A DNA stretch of 64,000 nt from G963704535 sp963704535 (lineage in GTDB: Bacteria; Chloroflexota; Chloroflexia; Chloroflexales; Roseiflexaceae), in the NCBI GenBank assembly GCA_963704535.1, contig OY969916.1:4278001-4342000 (forward strand), read 5' to 3'. The notes under the pieces are model-generated. The model was not told the DNA's origin and ran no database searches. It saw only the letters and a program-made list of their open reading frames with translations. This document shows positions 54,555 to 63,300 of the stretch, piece by piece. How positions within the stretch are numbered: the stretch's first letter is position 1; each line of letters begins with the position of its first letter. The translations under genes were made by a program, and so were the position numbers.

Positions 54555-55034
54555 TTATGACGAGTTGAAATGCTGCCGGGCCAGGCGCTCGATCAGCTCC
54601 GCGTTCGACTGAATCAGCCCCTGCTGCTCCGGCCAGAGCAGCGCCGGCAGCGCGCCGATCGGAAACCACCAGACGCCGTAGTGGTGCCGCGTGTCGGTCG
54701 GCCGGCCCTCGACTTGGTCGGTCGCAAACAGAAAATAGTGCGTCGTGATCCAGGACTTTTTGTTGTAGCTGAGTCGCTCCAGGGCCGCCAGGGGCCGCAG
54801 CAGGCGCAGCTCGGTCAGGCCGGCTTCCTCGGCTATCTCACGGCGCGCCGCCTGTTCGTAGGTTTCGCCCGCCTCAACCTTGCCTTTGGGCAAGATAAAC
54901 ATGCTCATGTTCGCTTCGCGCGCGAGCGCGACCAACACATCCGGCTCGGCCAGGCGCACCACGACGCCACCCGCAGAGGTGCGGTCGCGCACGCCGGCCG
55001 GGCGCTGATACCATGTGTTGTCGATGAACGTCAT
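54555..55034 (-). CDS. Nudix hydrolase
   Basis: 159 residues with a complete Nudix box GKVEAGETYEQAARREIAEEAGL (shown here in part as GETYEQAARREIAEEAGL, residues about 54-71), so it should hydrolyse a nucleoside diphosphate-linked compound using Mg2+. SYNKKSWITTHYFLF and VWWFPIGALPALLW are typical of the diadenosine-polyphosphate/phosphohydrolase branch. ATG 55034 has AGGAG seven bases upstream. It lies where STM4012 is found in other STM4011-4015 clusters, at least in order of genes. Confidence 0.9.
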   Translation of the reverse strand: MTFIDNTWYQRPAGVRDRTSAGGVVVRLAEPDVLVALAREANMSMFILPKGKVEAGETYEQAARREIAEEAGLTELRLLRPLAALERLSYNKKSWITTHYFLFATDQVEGRPTDTRHHYGVWWFPIGALPALLWPEQQGLIQSNAELIERLARQHFNSS

Positions 55035-55047
55035 CACTTGGCTCCTC

Positions 55048-55143
55048 AGAGGCTGTCTGAAAAGGTTGATGTGTCGCTCGTAGTTCTTGGTGGAGAGGAT
55101 TCTTGAGGGGCTTCCCCCTCAAACTCCCCCTTTTTCAGACAGC
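55048..55143. mobile_element. 96-bp MITE-like element overlapping the end of STM4014
   Basis: Ends AGAGGCTGTCTGAAAAGG and CCTTTTTCAGACAGC, with GATTCTTGAGGGGCTTCCCCCTCAAACTCC inside. It runs into the STM4014 gene, whose last codons (SEKGGV and stop) lie in the element. Confidence 0.8.
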
Positions 55144-56294
55144 ATCGCCAGGATCTCAGCCGCGTAGGTATCCACCCCATCGCACAGCACCCCCGGCAGC
55201 AAATCGCCGAACGCATTAACCTCCAGGATAGCGTGGCGCCGGTAGTCGGCGCTGATCAGCAGATCGACGCCGCCGTACAGGCTGCCGCCGAAGCACCGCA
55301 TCGCCCGCTCGCAGCTCTGGCGCGCGGCCTCCCAGGCGACCGGGCCGATCCGCCCCAGCACCGCGTCGATGTCGCCGCGCTCGTTCAGCAGGTGCAGGTT
55401 GGTCATCGGGCCGCGGCTCAGGCGCGCGACGAGGTGCCTGGCCCGCCCGCCGATCACCACCACGCGCAGGTCGAAGGTCCGGTTGGCGAAGCCGGCCTTG
55501 GGCAGCCACTCCTCGACGTGGACGCGGTGGCGGCACAGCGCTTCGATCAGCTCGGCGATCTCGCGCTGGTCGCGATAGACCCGGATGCGGCGCGAGTTGT
55601 ACAGGCGCAGCTCGCCGCCCTGCCGCACCATCTCGACCGTGGTGGTGGCCTGGTGCCGGTCACGGCTGGCCTGGTAGGCGACCACCCCCGATGCGCTGGA
55701 GCTGTGCGCCAGCTTCACGAACACCCGCGCGCGCCCGGTTTGGCGCATCTGGTCGAGCAACTGATCGTAGGAGTCGAGCGGGCCGAGCGCGCGCGGCACC
55801 GGCACCCCGGCGCCGGCCAGGCGCTGGTGGCAGCCGCACTTGTCAAACATCAGCGCGATATCGGCCGGCGCGCTCATCAGCCGGTGCGCTGGGCAGGCGG
55901 CGAGCTGGCGCTCAACCAGCCGCAGCGCCGCGCACCAGCCCAGGTACCACTGGCGCGAGGGCAGGATGCGGCCCTTCTCGAACATCAGCCGTTCGGCCGC
56001 CGCGCACCCGATCCACTCGCACCCCTCGGCCTCGGCGGCGTCGGCCCCGGCGATAAGCAGCGCCCGCTCGACCTCGAAGTCCTTCCCCGGCAACTCGATC
56101 CGCACCAGGGCGCCGGGCTGGATTGCGCCAGCCAGGCATTCCCGGCCCGCCAGCAGATCGGCGTAGGCGACGACCTGCGCCGGCGGCAACCCCAGGCGGC
56201 CAAGCGCGGCCTGGAACAGCTCGACGCGCCGACTGCCGGGGTTGCCGACGACGACAAAGCCGACCGGGCCGCCATCACTCGCTGACGGCGACAT
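55119..56294 (-). CDS. STM4014 family ATP-grasp protein
   Basis: 391 residues. An N-terminal pre-ATP-grasp domain (VGFVVVGNPGSRRVELFQAA) is followed by an ATP-grasp core with RVFVKLAHSSSASGV (ATP-binding Lys), VEEWLPKAGFANRTFDLRVVV, and the metal-binding ILEVNAFGDLLPG. ATP-grasp enzymes ligate an acid to an amine or thiol through an acyl phosphate; the substrate is unknown. It starts with ATG 56294, overlapping the STM4015 stop by 20 bases. The C-terminus is truncated or replaced by element-derived residues. Confidence 0.88.
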   Translation of the reverse strand: MSPSASDGGPVGFVVVGNPGSRRVELFQAALGRLGLPPAQVVAYADLLAGRECLAGAIQPGALVRIELPGKDFEVERALLIAGADAAEAEGCEWIGCAAAERLMFEKGRILPSRQWYLGWCAALRLVERQLAACPAHRLMSAPADIALMFDKCGCHQRLAGAGVPVPRALGPLDSYDQLLDQMRQTGRARVFVKLAHSSSASGVVAYQASRDRHQATTTVEMVRQGGELRLYNSRRIRVYRDQREIAELIEALCRHRVHVEEWLPKAGFANRTFDLRVVVIGGRARHLVARLSRGPMTNLHLLNERGDIDAVLGRIGPVAWEAARQSCERAMRCFGGSLYGGVDLLISADYRRHAILEVNAFGDLLPGVLCDGVDTYAAEILAMLSEKGGV

Positions 56295-57210
56295 AGCGCC
56301 ACACCTCGCCGTCGTCTTCTTCGTCCTCCCTGGCGTCGCTCGCGTCCACTTCGATCCCCAGGCTCTGGAGCTGGGCGACTAGCTCCTGCGAGCAGTAATG
56401 ATAATGGATGTCGAGCTTTTCGAGCCGGGCGAGGGCTGGGCTGGCCAGCAGCGCCGCAGCCCCCGCGTCGGAGAGCGTGCCCAGCGAAAGATCGAGCACC
56501 CGGATGCGCTCCAGCACGGGCGCCTGGGCCAGGGCCGCGGCGATCTCGTCGGCGATCTCGCTGTCGCGCAAGCCCAGGTAGCGAAGCTTGGGAAACAGGG
56601 CGCCGCCCAGGATCGGCGCGAGATCCTCGACCGTCGTGTTGGCGCCGTAGTTCTCAGTCCCCAGCCAGAGTTCCAGGTGCTCCAGCGCGGGCAGGCGCGC
56701 GGCGCACACTACGCGAACGATCTCGGCGTCCAGCCCGCCGCTCTGGACCGTCAGCGAGAGGAGTCGGTCGTGCTGCGGGGCACCCAGGCTGAGGCCCGTC
56801 GCGCCGCGAACGCAGAAATGCTCCAGCGCGGGGTAGGCCGCGAACAGCGGCGAGACATCGGTCTGCACGATCCACGAGATCTCGCACTCCTCGTAGGTCA
56901 TATCACCCAGGAAGATCGCCCGCAGGTTCGGCAGCCGATCGCGGGCCGCCACCAGCGCCTCGACTACCAACTGCGAGCCGTCGGCTTCGTACGGCTCCTC
57001 CCAGGCGCCGACCACGATGCCGACCACCTGGCTGGACGCCGGATCGTCCAGGAAAAGGGCGAAATTGTCATTCCAGACCTGCTCATCGGCCTCGTCGTAG
57101 CCCAGCGCCACACGGTAGATCGTGCCGGCGGGGTCCTGTATCCCCGTGGCCGGGTCCCAATCGACCACCGGCTTGCCGGCAAAATGGGTCGTGTGTTCGT
57201 TGATCGTCAC
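56275..57210 (-). CDS. STM4015 family leucine-rich-repeat-like protein
   Basis: 311 residues, first gene of the minus-strand STM4015-4014-Nudix-4013-4011 run. After an N-terminal segment (HTTHFAGKPVVDWDPATG), repeats with LRAIFLGDMTYEECEISWI, LEHLELWLGTENYG and LRYLGLRDSEIADEIAAAL form an LRR-like solenoid. It ends in a helical VAQLQSLGIEVDASD and an acidic tail. It is presumed to be a binding or scaffold protein of the pathway. A weak promoter is likely in the 230 bases upstream that it shares with the divergent regulator. Confidence 0.87.
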   Translation of the reverse strand: MTINEHTTHFAGKPVVDWDPATGIQDPAGTIYRVALGYDEADEQVWNDNFALFLDDPASSQVVGIVVGAWEEPYEADGSQLVVEALVAARDRLPNLRAIFLGDMTYEECEISWIVQTDVSPLFAAYPALEHFCVRGATGLSLGAPQHDRLLSLTVQSGGLDAEIVRVVCAARLPALEHLELWLGTENYGANTTVEDLAPILGGALFPKLRYLGLRDSEIADEIAAALAQAPVLERIRVLDLSLGTLSDAGAAALLASPALARLEKLDIHYHYCSQELVAQLQSLGIEVDASDAREDEEDDGEVWRYVAVSE

Positions 57211-57368
57211 TGGCGTGTGCTCCTTTGTGCCTGACCAGGGACTCTGTCGCCCCCATTATACCCCGCTACCGGCCAGACTGTGTCCATATAGTTGCCAGAT
57301 TGGAGAACCAGGCAGTCATCGATACATCTCCAAATGGACTAAATTTCATCCCTCCTCCCAACAGGGTA

Positions 57369-57397
57369 TTGACAACCAGCTTCTTTTCAGGTATATT
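57369..57397 (+). promoter_or_regulatory. Consensus sigma70 promoter for the ArsR/DUF2087 regulator
   Basis: TTGACA (57369-57374), 17-base spacer, TATATT (57392-57397). This is the best promoter match in the window, in a distinctly AT-rich patch. Confidence 0.75.
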
Positions 57398-57409
57398 CAT
57401 CTTATCGAA

Positions 57410-57427
57410 TATACACATATGTGTATA
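57410..57427. promoter_or_regulatory. 18-bp palindromic operator TATACACATATGTGTATA
   Basis: A perfect 18-bp palindrome just downstream of the expected transcription start. It would suit an ArsR-like dimer, most simply for autorepression. A second inverted pair (GTATATTC...GAATATAC) overlaps it from 57391 to 57415. Confidence 0.65.
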
Positions 57428-57446
57428 CCAGAAAGGAACATGATAC

Positions 57447-58796
57447 ATGGAAGGGCTGTTTCGCCTCGCGACTGCCGGGCAGCCGCAGAGCCGCATCGCG
57501 CTGGAGCCGGTCTATAATCTGCTCAACAGTCTGGCGCTCCTGGACGCTGTGGATCGGCTACCGGCAGTTAACCACTGGGTTCGGCGCACGGCGGAGGCGC
57601 TCACAGCGCAGCAGCGCCGGGCCAACCAGGTCATCTTCGGGGAGCTGGGCGCGGCGCTGCTGGTCGAGGGCACGTGGCCGGACTTTCCCGCGTACCTGGA
57701 CGCGCTGGCCACTCAGCACCCCCACGCCCTGCGCGACCGCGTCCTTGCACAGCGGCGCGACGTGGTGCCGCCGGAGGTCGCGGCATTGCTGGCCGACCCA
57801 TTTCAGATGCACGACCTGATTGTCGCGCATCTGCGCCAGCTTTGGGAGGAGCATCTGGCAGCGGAATGGGCGCGCACGCAGCGCACGCTCCAGCAGCACG
57901 CCGAGTTGCTGCACCATTCGGCGCCTGGCTCAGGTATGGCGCCCGCCCAGATCAGGCAGAACTTACACACGTTCATCGCCAGTGCGACCGGATCTGTGCC
58001 TAGCGTCCAGGAGATCGTGTTTGTGCCGTCGCCCCACACCGGGCGCTACATCACACAGCTCCAGCGCGAATCGACGCTGTATCTGTTCTTCGACGCCGAA
58101 CTGCACGCCGAGGCTCTGCTGCGCGATACGCCGATCAAACAGGTGGAGTTGATCGGGCGGCTGGCGGCGCTGACCGAGCCGGCGCGCCTGCGCGTGCTGG
58201 CGCTGCTGGGACAGCACAACGAGCTAACGCTCCAGGATCTGATGGCGCAGCTCGACACCAGCCAGCCCAACGTCTCGCGCTATCTCAAGACGCTCGGCAG
58301 CTACGTCAAGGAGCGGCGCGGCAAAGACAGCCGGAAACATTACCGCTTGCTGCCGACCCAGCTCGACGTGACCTTCCAGGCGCTCAAGCAGATTATATTC
58401 GCGGCGGCCACGCCGGCCGTGCCGCAGGAGGAGGATCAGATGCCATCGCAGGGATTGACATTTTACCTTGACGAGCAGGGGGCTGTGCTCTTCTGGCCGG
58501 CTCAGGAGCCGGACCGTCGCGTGATGCTTGACTATCTCGCGGGCCAGTTCGCGCCGGGCCAGGAGTACGGCGAAAAAGAGGTCAACGCAGTGCTGATGCG
58601 CTACGTACCCGCCTACATCCGCGATCATGTGACGGTGCGTCGCGACCTGATCGACGATCGCTTGCTCCAGCGCTCCGATGACGGCGCGCGCTACTGGCGC
58701 AGGGCAGAGAGCACGCTGCCCGCGCCACGCACGCTCACCGACGAGGAGGCATACGACCGCTACTGGGGCGTCGATCGAGCCGATTCCACCGAATAG
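57447..58796 (+). CDS. ArsR-like winged-helix regulator with C-terminal DUF2087
   Basis: 449 residues in three parts: an N-terminal helical region (about 1-130, ALEPVYNLLNSLALLDAVDRL) seen in ArsR-type regulators of this group, an ArsR winged helix (about 228-300: ALTEPARLRVLALLGQHNEL, SQPNVSRYLKTLGS), and a DUF2087 domain (about 355-430: MLDYLAGQFAPGQEYGEKEVN, HVTVRRDLIDDRLLQRS, YWR). It presumably senses an unknown ligand. The downstream EF-Tu gene is on the same strand, separated by a hairpin repeat, so co-expression is possible. Start ATG 57447 with AAAGGA upstream. Confidence 0.87.
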   Translation: MEGLFRLATAGQPQSRIALEPVYNLLNSLALLDAVDRLPAVNHWVRRTAEALTAQQRRANQVIFGELGAALLVEGTWPDFPAYLDALATQHPHALRDRVLAQRRDVVPPEVAALLADPFQMHDLIVAHLRQLWEEHLAAEWARTQRTLQQHAELLHHSAPGSGMAPAQIRQNLHTFIASATGSVPSVQEIVFVPSPHTGRYITQLQRESTLYLFFDAELHAEALLRDTPIKQVELIGRLAALTEPARLRVLALLGQHNELTLQDLMAQLDTSQPNVSRYLKTLGSYVKERRGKDSRKHYRLLPTQLDVTFQALKQIIFAAATPAVPQEEDQMPSQGLTFYLDEQGAVLFWPAQEPDRRVMLDYLAGQFAPGQEYGEKEVNAVLMRYVPAYIRDHVTVRRDLIDDRLLQRSDDGARYWRRAESTLPAPRTLTDEEAYDRYWGVDRADSTE

Positions 58797-58801
58797 ACGG
58801 G

Positions 58802-58857
58802 GAAAAGGGGGTTTGAGGGGGCAGCCCCCTCAGTCTCCCCCCACTCACATTGTATAG
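58802..58857. repeat. Hairpin repeat directly before the EF-Tu gene
   Basis: GGTTTGAGGGGGCAGCCCCCTCAGTCTCCCCCCACTCACATTGTA, right up to the AGGAAAGGA ribosome site. The full unit lacks its usual tail GTAGAAC; AGGAAAGG takes its place. Confidence 0.9.
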
Positions 58858-58871
58858 GAAAGGATCTCCCC

Positions 58872-60074
58872 ATGGCCAAGCGGAAATTCGAGCGGACCAA
58901 ACCACACGTCAACATCGGCACGATCGGCCACGTCGATCACGGCAAGACCACGCTGACAGCGGCGATCACCAAAGTGCTGGCGCTCCAGGGCCGGGCGCGC
59001 TTTACATCCTACGCCCAGATCGACAATGCGCCCGAGGAGCAGGAGCGCGGCATCACGATCTCCCTGCGCCATATCGAGTACGAGACGGCGGCCCGGCACT
59101 ATGCCCACGTCGATTGCCCCGGCCACGCCGACTATATCAAGAATATGATCACCGGCGCGGCGCAGATGGATGGCGCGATCCTGGTGGTGAGCGCGCCCGA
59201 CGGGCCGATGCCGCAAACTCGCGAACACCTGCTGCTGGCCTACCAGGTCCAGGTGCCGGCCATGGTGGTGTTCCTCAACAAGGTCGATCTCATGGACGAT
59301 GCCGAGCTGCTGGAGCTGGTCGAGCTGGAGCTGCGTGATCTGCTGACGAAGCACCACTTTCCGGGCGACACGGTGCCGATCATCCGAGGCTCGGCGCTGG
59401 CGGCCCTCTCCAGCGACGCGACGGATATCGACGCGCCGGAGTACCAGCCGATCTTGGAGCTGGTCGCTGCGGTGGACCAGGCCATCCCGACGCCACCGCG
59501 CGCTATGGACCAGCCGTTCCTGATGCCGGTCGAGGATGTGTTCGCGATCAAGGGGCGCGGTACGGTGGTGACAGGCCGGATCGATCGGGGTAAGGTCAAG
59601 GTCGGCGATCTGGTGGAGATCATCGGGATGAGCGACGAGCAGCCCAAGCGAACCGTCGTGACCGGAGTCGAGATGTTCCAGAAGATCCTGGACGCCGGCG
59701 AGGCGGGCGATAACGTCGGCTGCTTGCTGCGCGGCGTGGAGCGGAGCGACGTGCAGCGCGGGCAGGTGCTGGCGGTGCCTGGCTCGATCCGCCCGACCAC
59801 GCGGTTTACGGCCAATGTGTATGTGCTGGGGAAGGATGAAGGCGGGCGGCACAAACCATTCTTCGCCGGCTACCGTCCGCAGTTCTACATCCGCACGACC
59901 GACGTCACCGGCAAGATCCAGTTGCCCGACGGGGTTGACATGGTGCTGCCGGGCGACAACGTCGAGATGACGGTGGAGCTGATCGTGCCGGCGGCGATCG
60001 AGGTAGGGCTGCGCTTCGCGATCCGCGAGGGCGGGCGCACGGTTGGCTCCGGCGTGGTCATCGGCGTGGAGTAA
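58872..60074 (+). CDS. tuf: Elongation factor Tu, divergent stand-alone paralogue
   Basis: 400 residues, full length. All GTPase motifs are present: GHVDHGKT (19-26), switch I with RGITI, DCPGHADY with the catalytic His, NKVD and GSAL, and domains 2 and 3 (GRGTVVTGRIDRG, RPQFYIRTTDVTG, PGDNVEMTVELI). It differs from typical EF-Tu at several otherwise constant sites: GITISLRHIEYET where INTAHVEYET is usual, and LLAYQVQVPAMVVF where LLARQVGVPKIVVF is usual. It is not in a str operon: rpsL, rpsG and fusA are absent here. A second copy, perhaps drug-tolerant or conditionally expressed, is an inference; it may also be the only tuf. Its regulator-like neighbour is the ArsR/DUF2087 gene. Confidence 0.93.
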   Translation: MAKRKFERTKPHVNIGTIGHVDHGKTTLTAAITKVLALQGRARFTSYAQIDNAPEEQERGITISLRHIEYETAARHYAHVDCPGHADYIKNMITGAAQMDGAILVVSAPDGPMPQTREHLLLAYQVQVPAMVVFLNKVDLMDDAELLELVELELRDLLTKHHFPGDTVPIIRGSALAALSSDATDIDAPEYQPILELVAAVDQAIPTPPRAMDQPFLMPVEDVFAIKGRGTVVTGRIDRGKVKVGDLVEIIGMSDEQPKRTVVTGVEMFQKILDAGEAGDNVGCLLRGVERSDVQRGQVLAVPGSIRPTTRFTANVYVLGKDEGGRHKPFFAGYRPQFYIRTTDVTGKIQLPDGVDMVLPGDNVEMTVELIVPAAIEVGLRFAIREGGRTVGSGVVIGVE

Positions 60075-60091
60075 TACCAAATCGCGTTCTG

Positions 60092-60150
60092 CCGTATAAA
60101 AAGGGGAGGCGTGGAGGGGCCGCCCTCCACAGAAAACCTCCCCCATGCTT
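60092..60150. repeat. Short GGAGGCGTGGAGGGGCCGCCCTCCAC hairpin repeat
   Basis: GTGGAGGGGCCGCCCTCCAC palindrome in a GTATAAAAAGGGGAGG...AAACCTCCCCCATGC context, a divergent member of the hairpin family just after the EF-Tu stop. Confidence 0.7.
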
Positions 60151-60217
60151 CTACCCGAGAACGCGACTTGGTATAAGGCGTTCCACGAGGCAGGGAAACA
60201 AGCCATGTTGAATAAGG

Positions 60218-60250
60218 GGCAGTTTGGCGGGACTACCCCGCCAAACTGCC
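60218..60250 (+). terminator. Terminator-like hairpin after the EF-Tu gene
   Basis: GGCAGTTTGGCGGG (60218-60231) pairs perfectly with CCCGCCAAACTGCC (60237-60250) around loop ACTAC. No strong T-run follows; it may serve both converging genes. Confidence 0.6.
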
Positions 60251-60257
60251 GTGTGAA

Positions 60258-60350
60258 AAGGGGGATTTTGAGGGGGCAGCCCCCTCAAGAACCCCCTTTC
60301 CACCACAGACTACCAGCAACAAATCAACCTTTTGGGACAGTCTCTCAAGA
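60258..60350. mobile_element. MITE-like element at the 3' end of the RHS gene
   Basis: AAAAGGGGGATTTTGAGGGGGCAGCCCCCTCAAGAACCCCCTTTCCACCACAGACTA...CCTTTTGGGACAGTCTCT. The right end is intact; the left end lacks the CTGTCT part. Confidence 0.7.
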
Positions 60351-63300
60351 GAACGGCAGGTTGACAACCTTGGTGGTCTCGAACAAGAGTGGATGCAAAA
60401 GCAAGCGATTCGGCGGACTCAGCGCCACCGAGCACGGCTGCCCTTGCCTATGCTTACTATATTTCGTGCCCGTACATGCCTTGCGCGACGCGACGATGTC
60501 GAGCATGCGGTGGGGCGTCGGCGGCCCGCCAAACTCTCTCAACGCCCAGCGCGCAATCAATATCTCGGCGTGCCCATCCTTCAGCCCCTCGGCCGAAGCA
60601 TACGAGCTGTTGCCGTCGCGAACATTGTTCAGCGCGACCACGTTGGAGCCGCGCCACACTGGCTGGGTGATCGCGTTGAGCAGGGCGACGATGAAGTTCC
60701 GCAAGTAGGCTGCCGCATTCGGCAGCTGCGGACAGCGGATATTCCGCCCCACCAGAACTCCACTGGCAGGTGCCGCTGCTCGGAGCGGCGTTGATGGTGA
60801 CGGCCTTGGTAACCGTGTGCCGTGGCCGCTTAGTCGAGCCGCCCAGGTGATACACGGTCCCCAGGCCCATCGTCGCGTGCCTACCGATGCTGCCCCGGCT
60901 GCCCGGCGCGATGCCGGCCCGGCGTTCAAGCACCGAGAAAGTGATCCAGGCGCCGGCCACGAAGAATCCGTCGAAAATGGTCGATAAGATCGATTCGACT
61001 TGCAGCGCTAACCGATCCATGCCCATCGAGGGGCCGATCCCGGCGTGGTAGCGCGCGTGCGCCCGGCGCTGCTCCTCATTCATTTTATCCGTCGCGACAT
61101 ATTCGATGAGCATCTGCCCGGTCGGGTCAAAGCCGTTGACCGGGTTGTTCGCGCCGTACACATAGCGGTGCAGTTGGTCAGGGTTCTCGAAATTCACCGG
61201 GTAGGTGTCCCGGCTCAGCAGCCGCCCGTCGGCCGGGTTATAGAAGCGCGCCCGCAGGTAATACAGGCCGGTGGCCGAGTTGAAGCGCTGGCCGGTGTAC
61301 AGGTAATCGGTCGAGGTGGCCGAGCTGCCCCGCAAGGCGCCAAAGGCGTCGTACAGATAGCGCTCGGCGACAACGCCGCTGCCGGTATCGAACAGCGCGC
61401 GGGTGCTGCCCTGGGCATCGCGCAGCGGGTAGGAGGTCGTGCCCCCGCTGGTCTGCTCTAGCAGCGTGATGCCGCCCATCACGTAGCTCGCCTTCACGCT
61501 GCCGCTCCCGTCGATCTCGGCCAGGACATCACCATAGGGCGACAGCTCATCCCATAGGTACTCCGTGACGACGCCGTCGGCGGTCTGGCGGAACATGTTG
61601 CCCAGCACGTCGTACTCGTAGCTGCGGCTGTATCCAGGCCCGCTGACCCCGGCCAGTTGGTCGCGGGCGTCGTAGGCGTAGGTCGCCACGCCGTCGCTGA
61701 GGAGATTGCCGCGGCCGTCGTAGGCATACGGGCGCGTGGTCGTGCCGTCGATCGTCACGCTCTCGACCTGGTCGAGGCCGTTCGGCCGGTAGGTGTACGC
61801 CATCGTCGACCCGCTCACCGCGTCCTGCATGGTCAGGCGGTTGCCGGCGCTGTCGTAGGTGAAGTTGAGGTCCCAGAGCGGCGCGTCGGCGCCGTCTTTG
61901 TGCAGCTCGCGCATGAGGCGGTTGGCGTCGCTATACTCCCAGGCCGTCGTCGAGCCGTCCAGCTCGGTCACGCCGCGCCGGTTGCCGGCCGGGTCGAACG
62001 TGTAGGCGTAGGACGCCAACGTGGTGCTGTTGAGCTGCTGCTGCAAGATATTCAGCCGGCCGAGCGAATCGTAGGCTGCGGTTTCGATCAGGCCGTTCGG
62101 ATAGGTGACGGTGTCGCGCCGCGAGATGTCCGGGTCGGCGACGAAATCCTCGTAGGTGTAGGCGAAGTTCCCGGCCGTATCGGCGCACGAGGCGGGGATG
62201 CCCCCGACCTCCACGACGCACAGCCGGTTCAGCGCATCATAGGCATAGCCGACCGTCTTCGTGGTCATCCCGACGATGGTGCTGACCGAGCGCCGGTTGC
62301 CGTTGTCATCGTAGGTGGAGCTGACGCGCCGTTCCACTGGCGAGATCCCGCAGGTCAGGCCCGCCCCGTCGCCGAGCTGATCGATCGAGGTCACGCGCTG
62401 CAGCTCGTCGTAGACGTAGCAGGTGGTGCCACGGCCGTCCTTGACCTGGCTGACCTGGCCGGCGAGCGCGTACGCGTACTCGACGACCTCGCCGTCGAAG
62501 TAGTTGGCGCGCAGGAGTTGGCCCTGCGAGTCGTAATAGCTATAATTGACATGGTTGTCGGTAAGCTCATGCTCGACGCGCAGCAGCACGTCGTCCGGTG
62601 CGGCGCTCGCGGCCGGCGCCTGATCGTGCGCGGGGTTGTTGTCGAGTGGCTGCACAAAGGTGTGGGTGAAGGTCTCTTCCGATTGGTCGGGCCAGATCGT
62701 CCGTGTGACTTGCCCCAGAGCATCGTACTCGTAGGTGGTGGTACGGCCATTGGCATCCGTGATGCGCCGCACGTTCCCGGCCCCGTCGCGGATGTAGCTG
62801 GTCGTCTCCGACATCGGGTTGGTCACGGAGATCAACTGCGACGCGGCATCATACCCGTAGACCATCGTTTTGCCGTTCAGATCGGTTCGCTCGGTGATCT
62901 TGCCGGTTCCATCGTGCTCCTGGCTCCAGGTCTGGGCGTCCGGCGTGCCGTAGCTGTTGGTGATCTCAATCGGGAAGCCGCGCGCATCGTAGGTGTAGTG
63001 GAGCTGGCTGCCATCCACGGCGGTCGCGATCGTGAGGCGATTGGCATCATCGTACTGGAGCTGGGTGCGATGGGCCGCGCCGTTCACCGGGTCTTCGAGC
63101 GCCACCGGCCGGTCGCCCGCATCGTAGCGGGTCAGAGCGGTGTGCCCCTCGGCGTCAGCCTCGCCGAACTGCCGCCCGGACAGGTCGTAGCTGTACGATT
63201 GGGTCGGCGGCTTGCCTGGCTCCCACGCCTCGGTCACGTTGACGAGGTTGCCGGCATAATCGTACTCGTAGCGGATGACCTTGCCATCCTCGGCGGTCAT

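Noticed and set aside
58845..60206. 453-codon minus-strand frame opposite EF-Tu
   Set aside because: A composition shadow of the EF-Tu gene with no domain.
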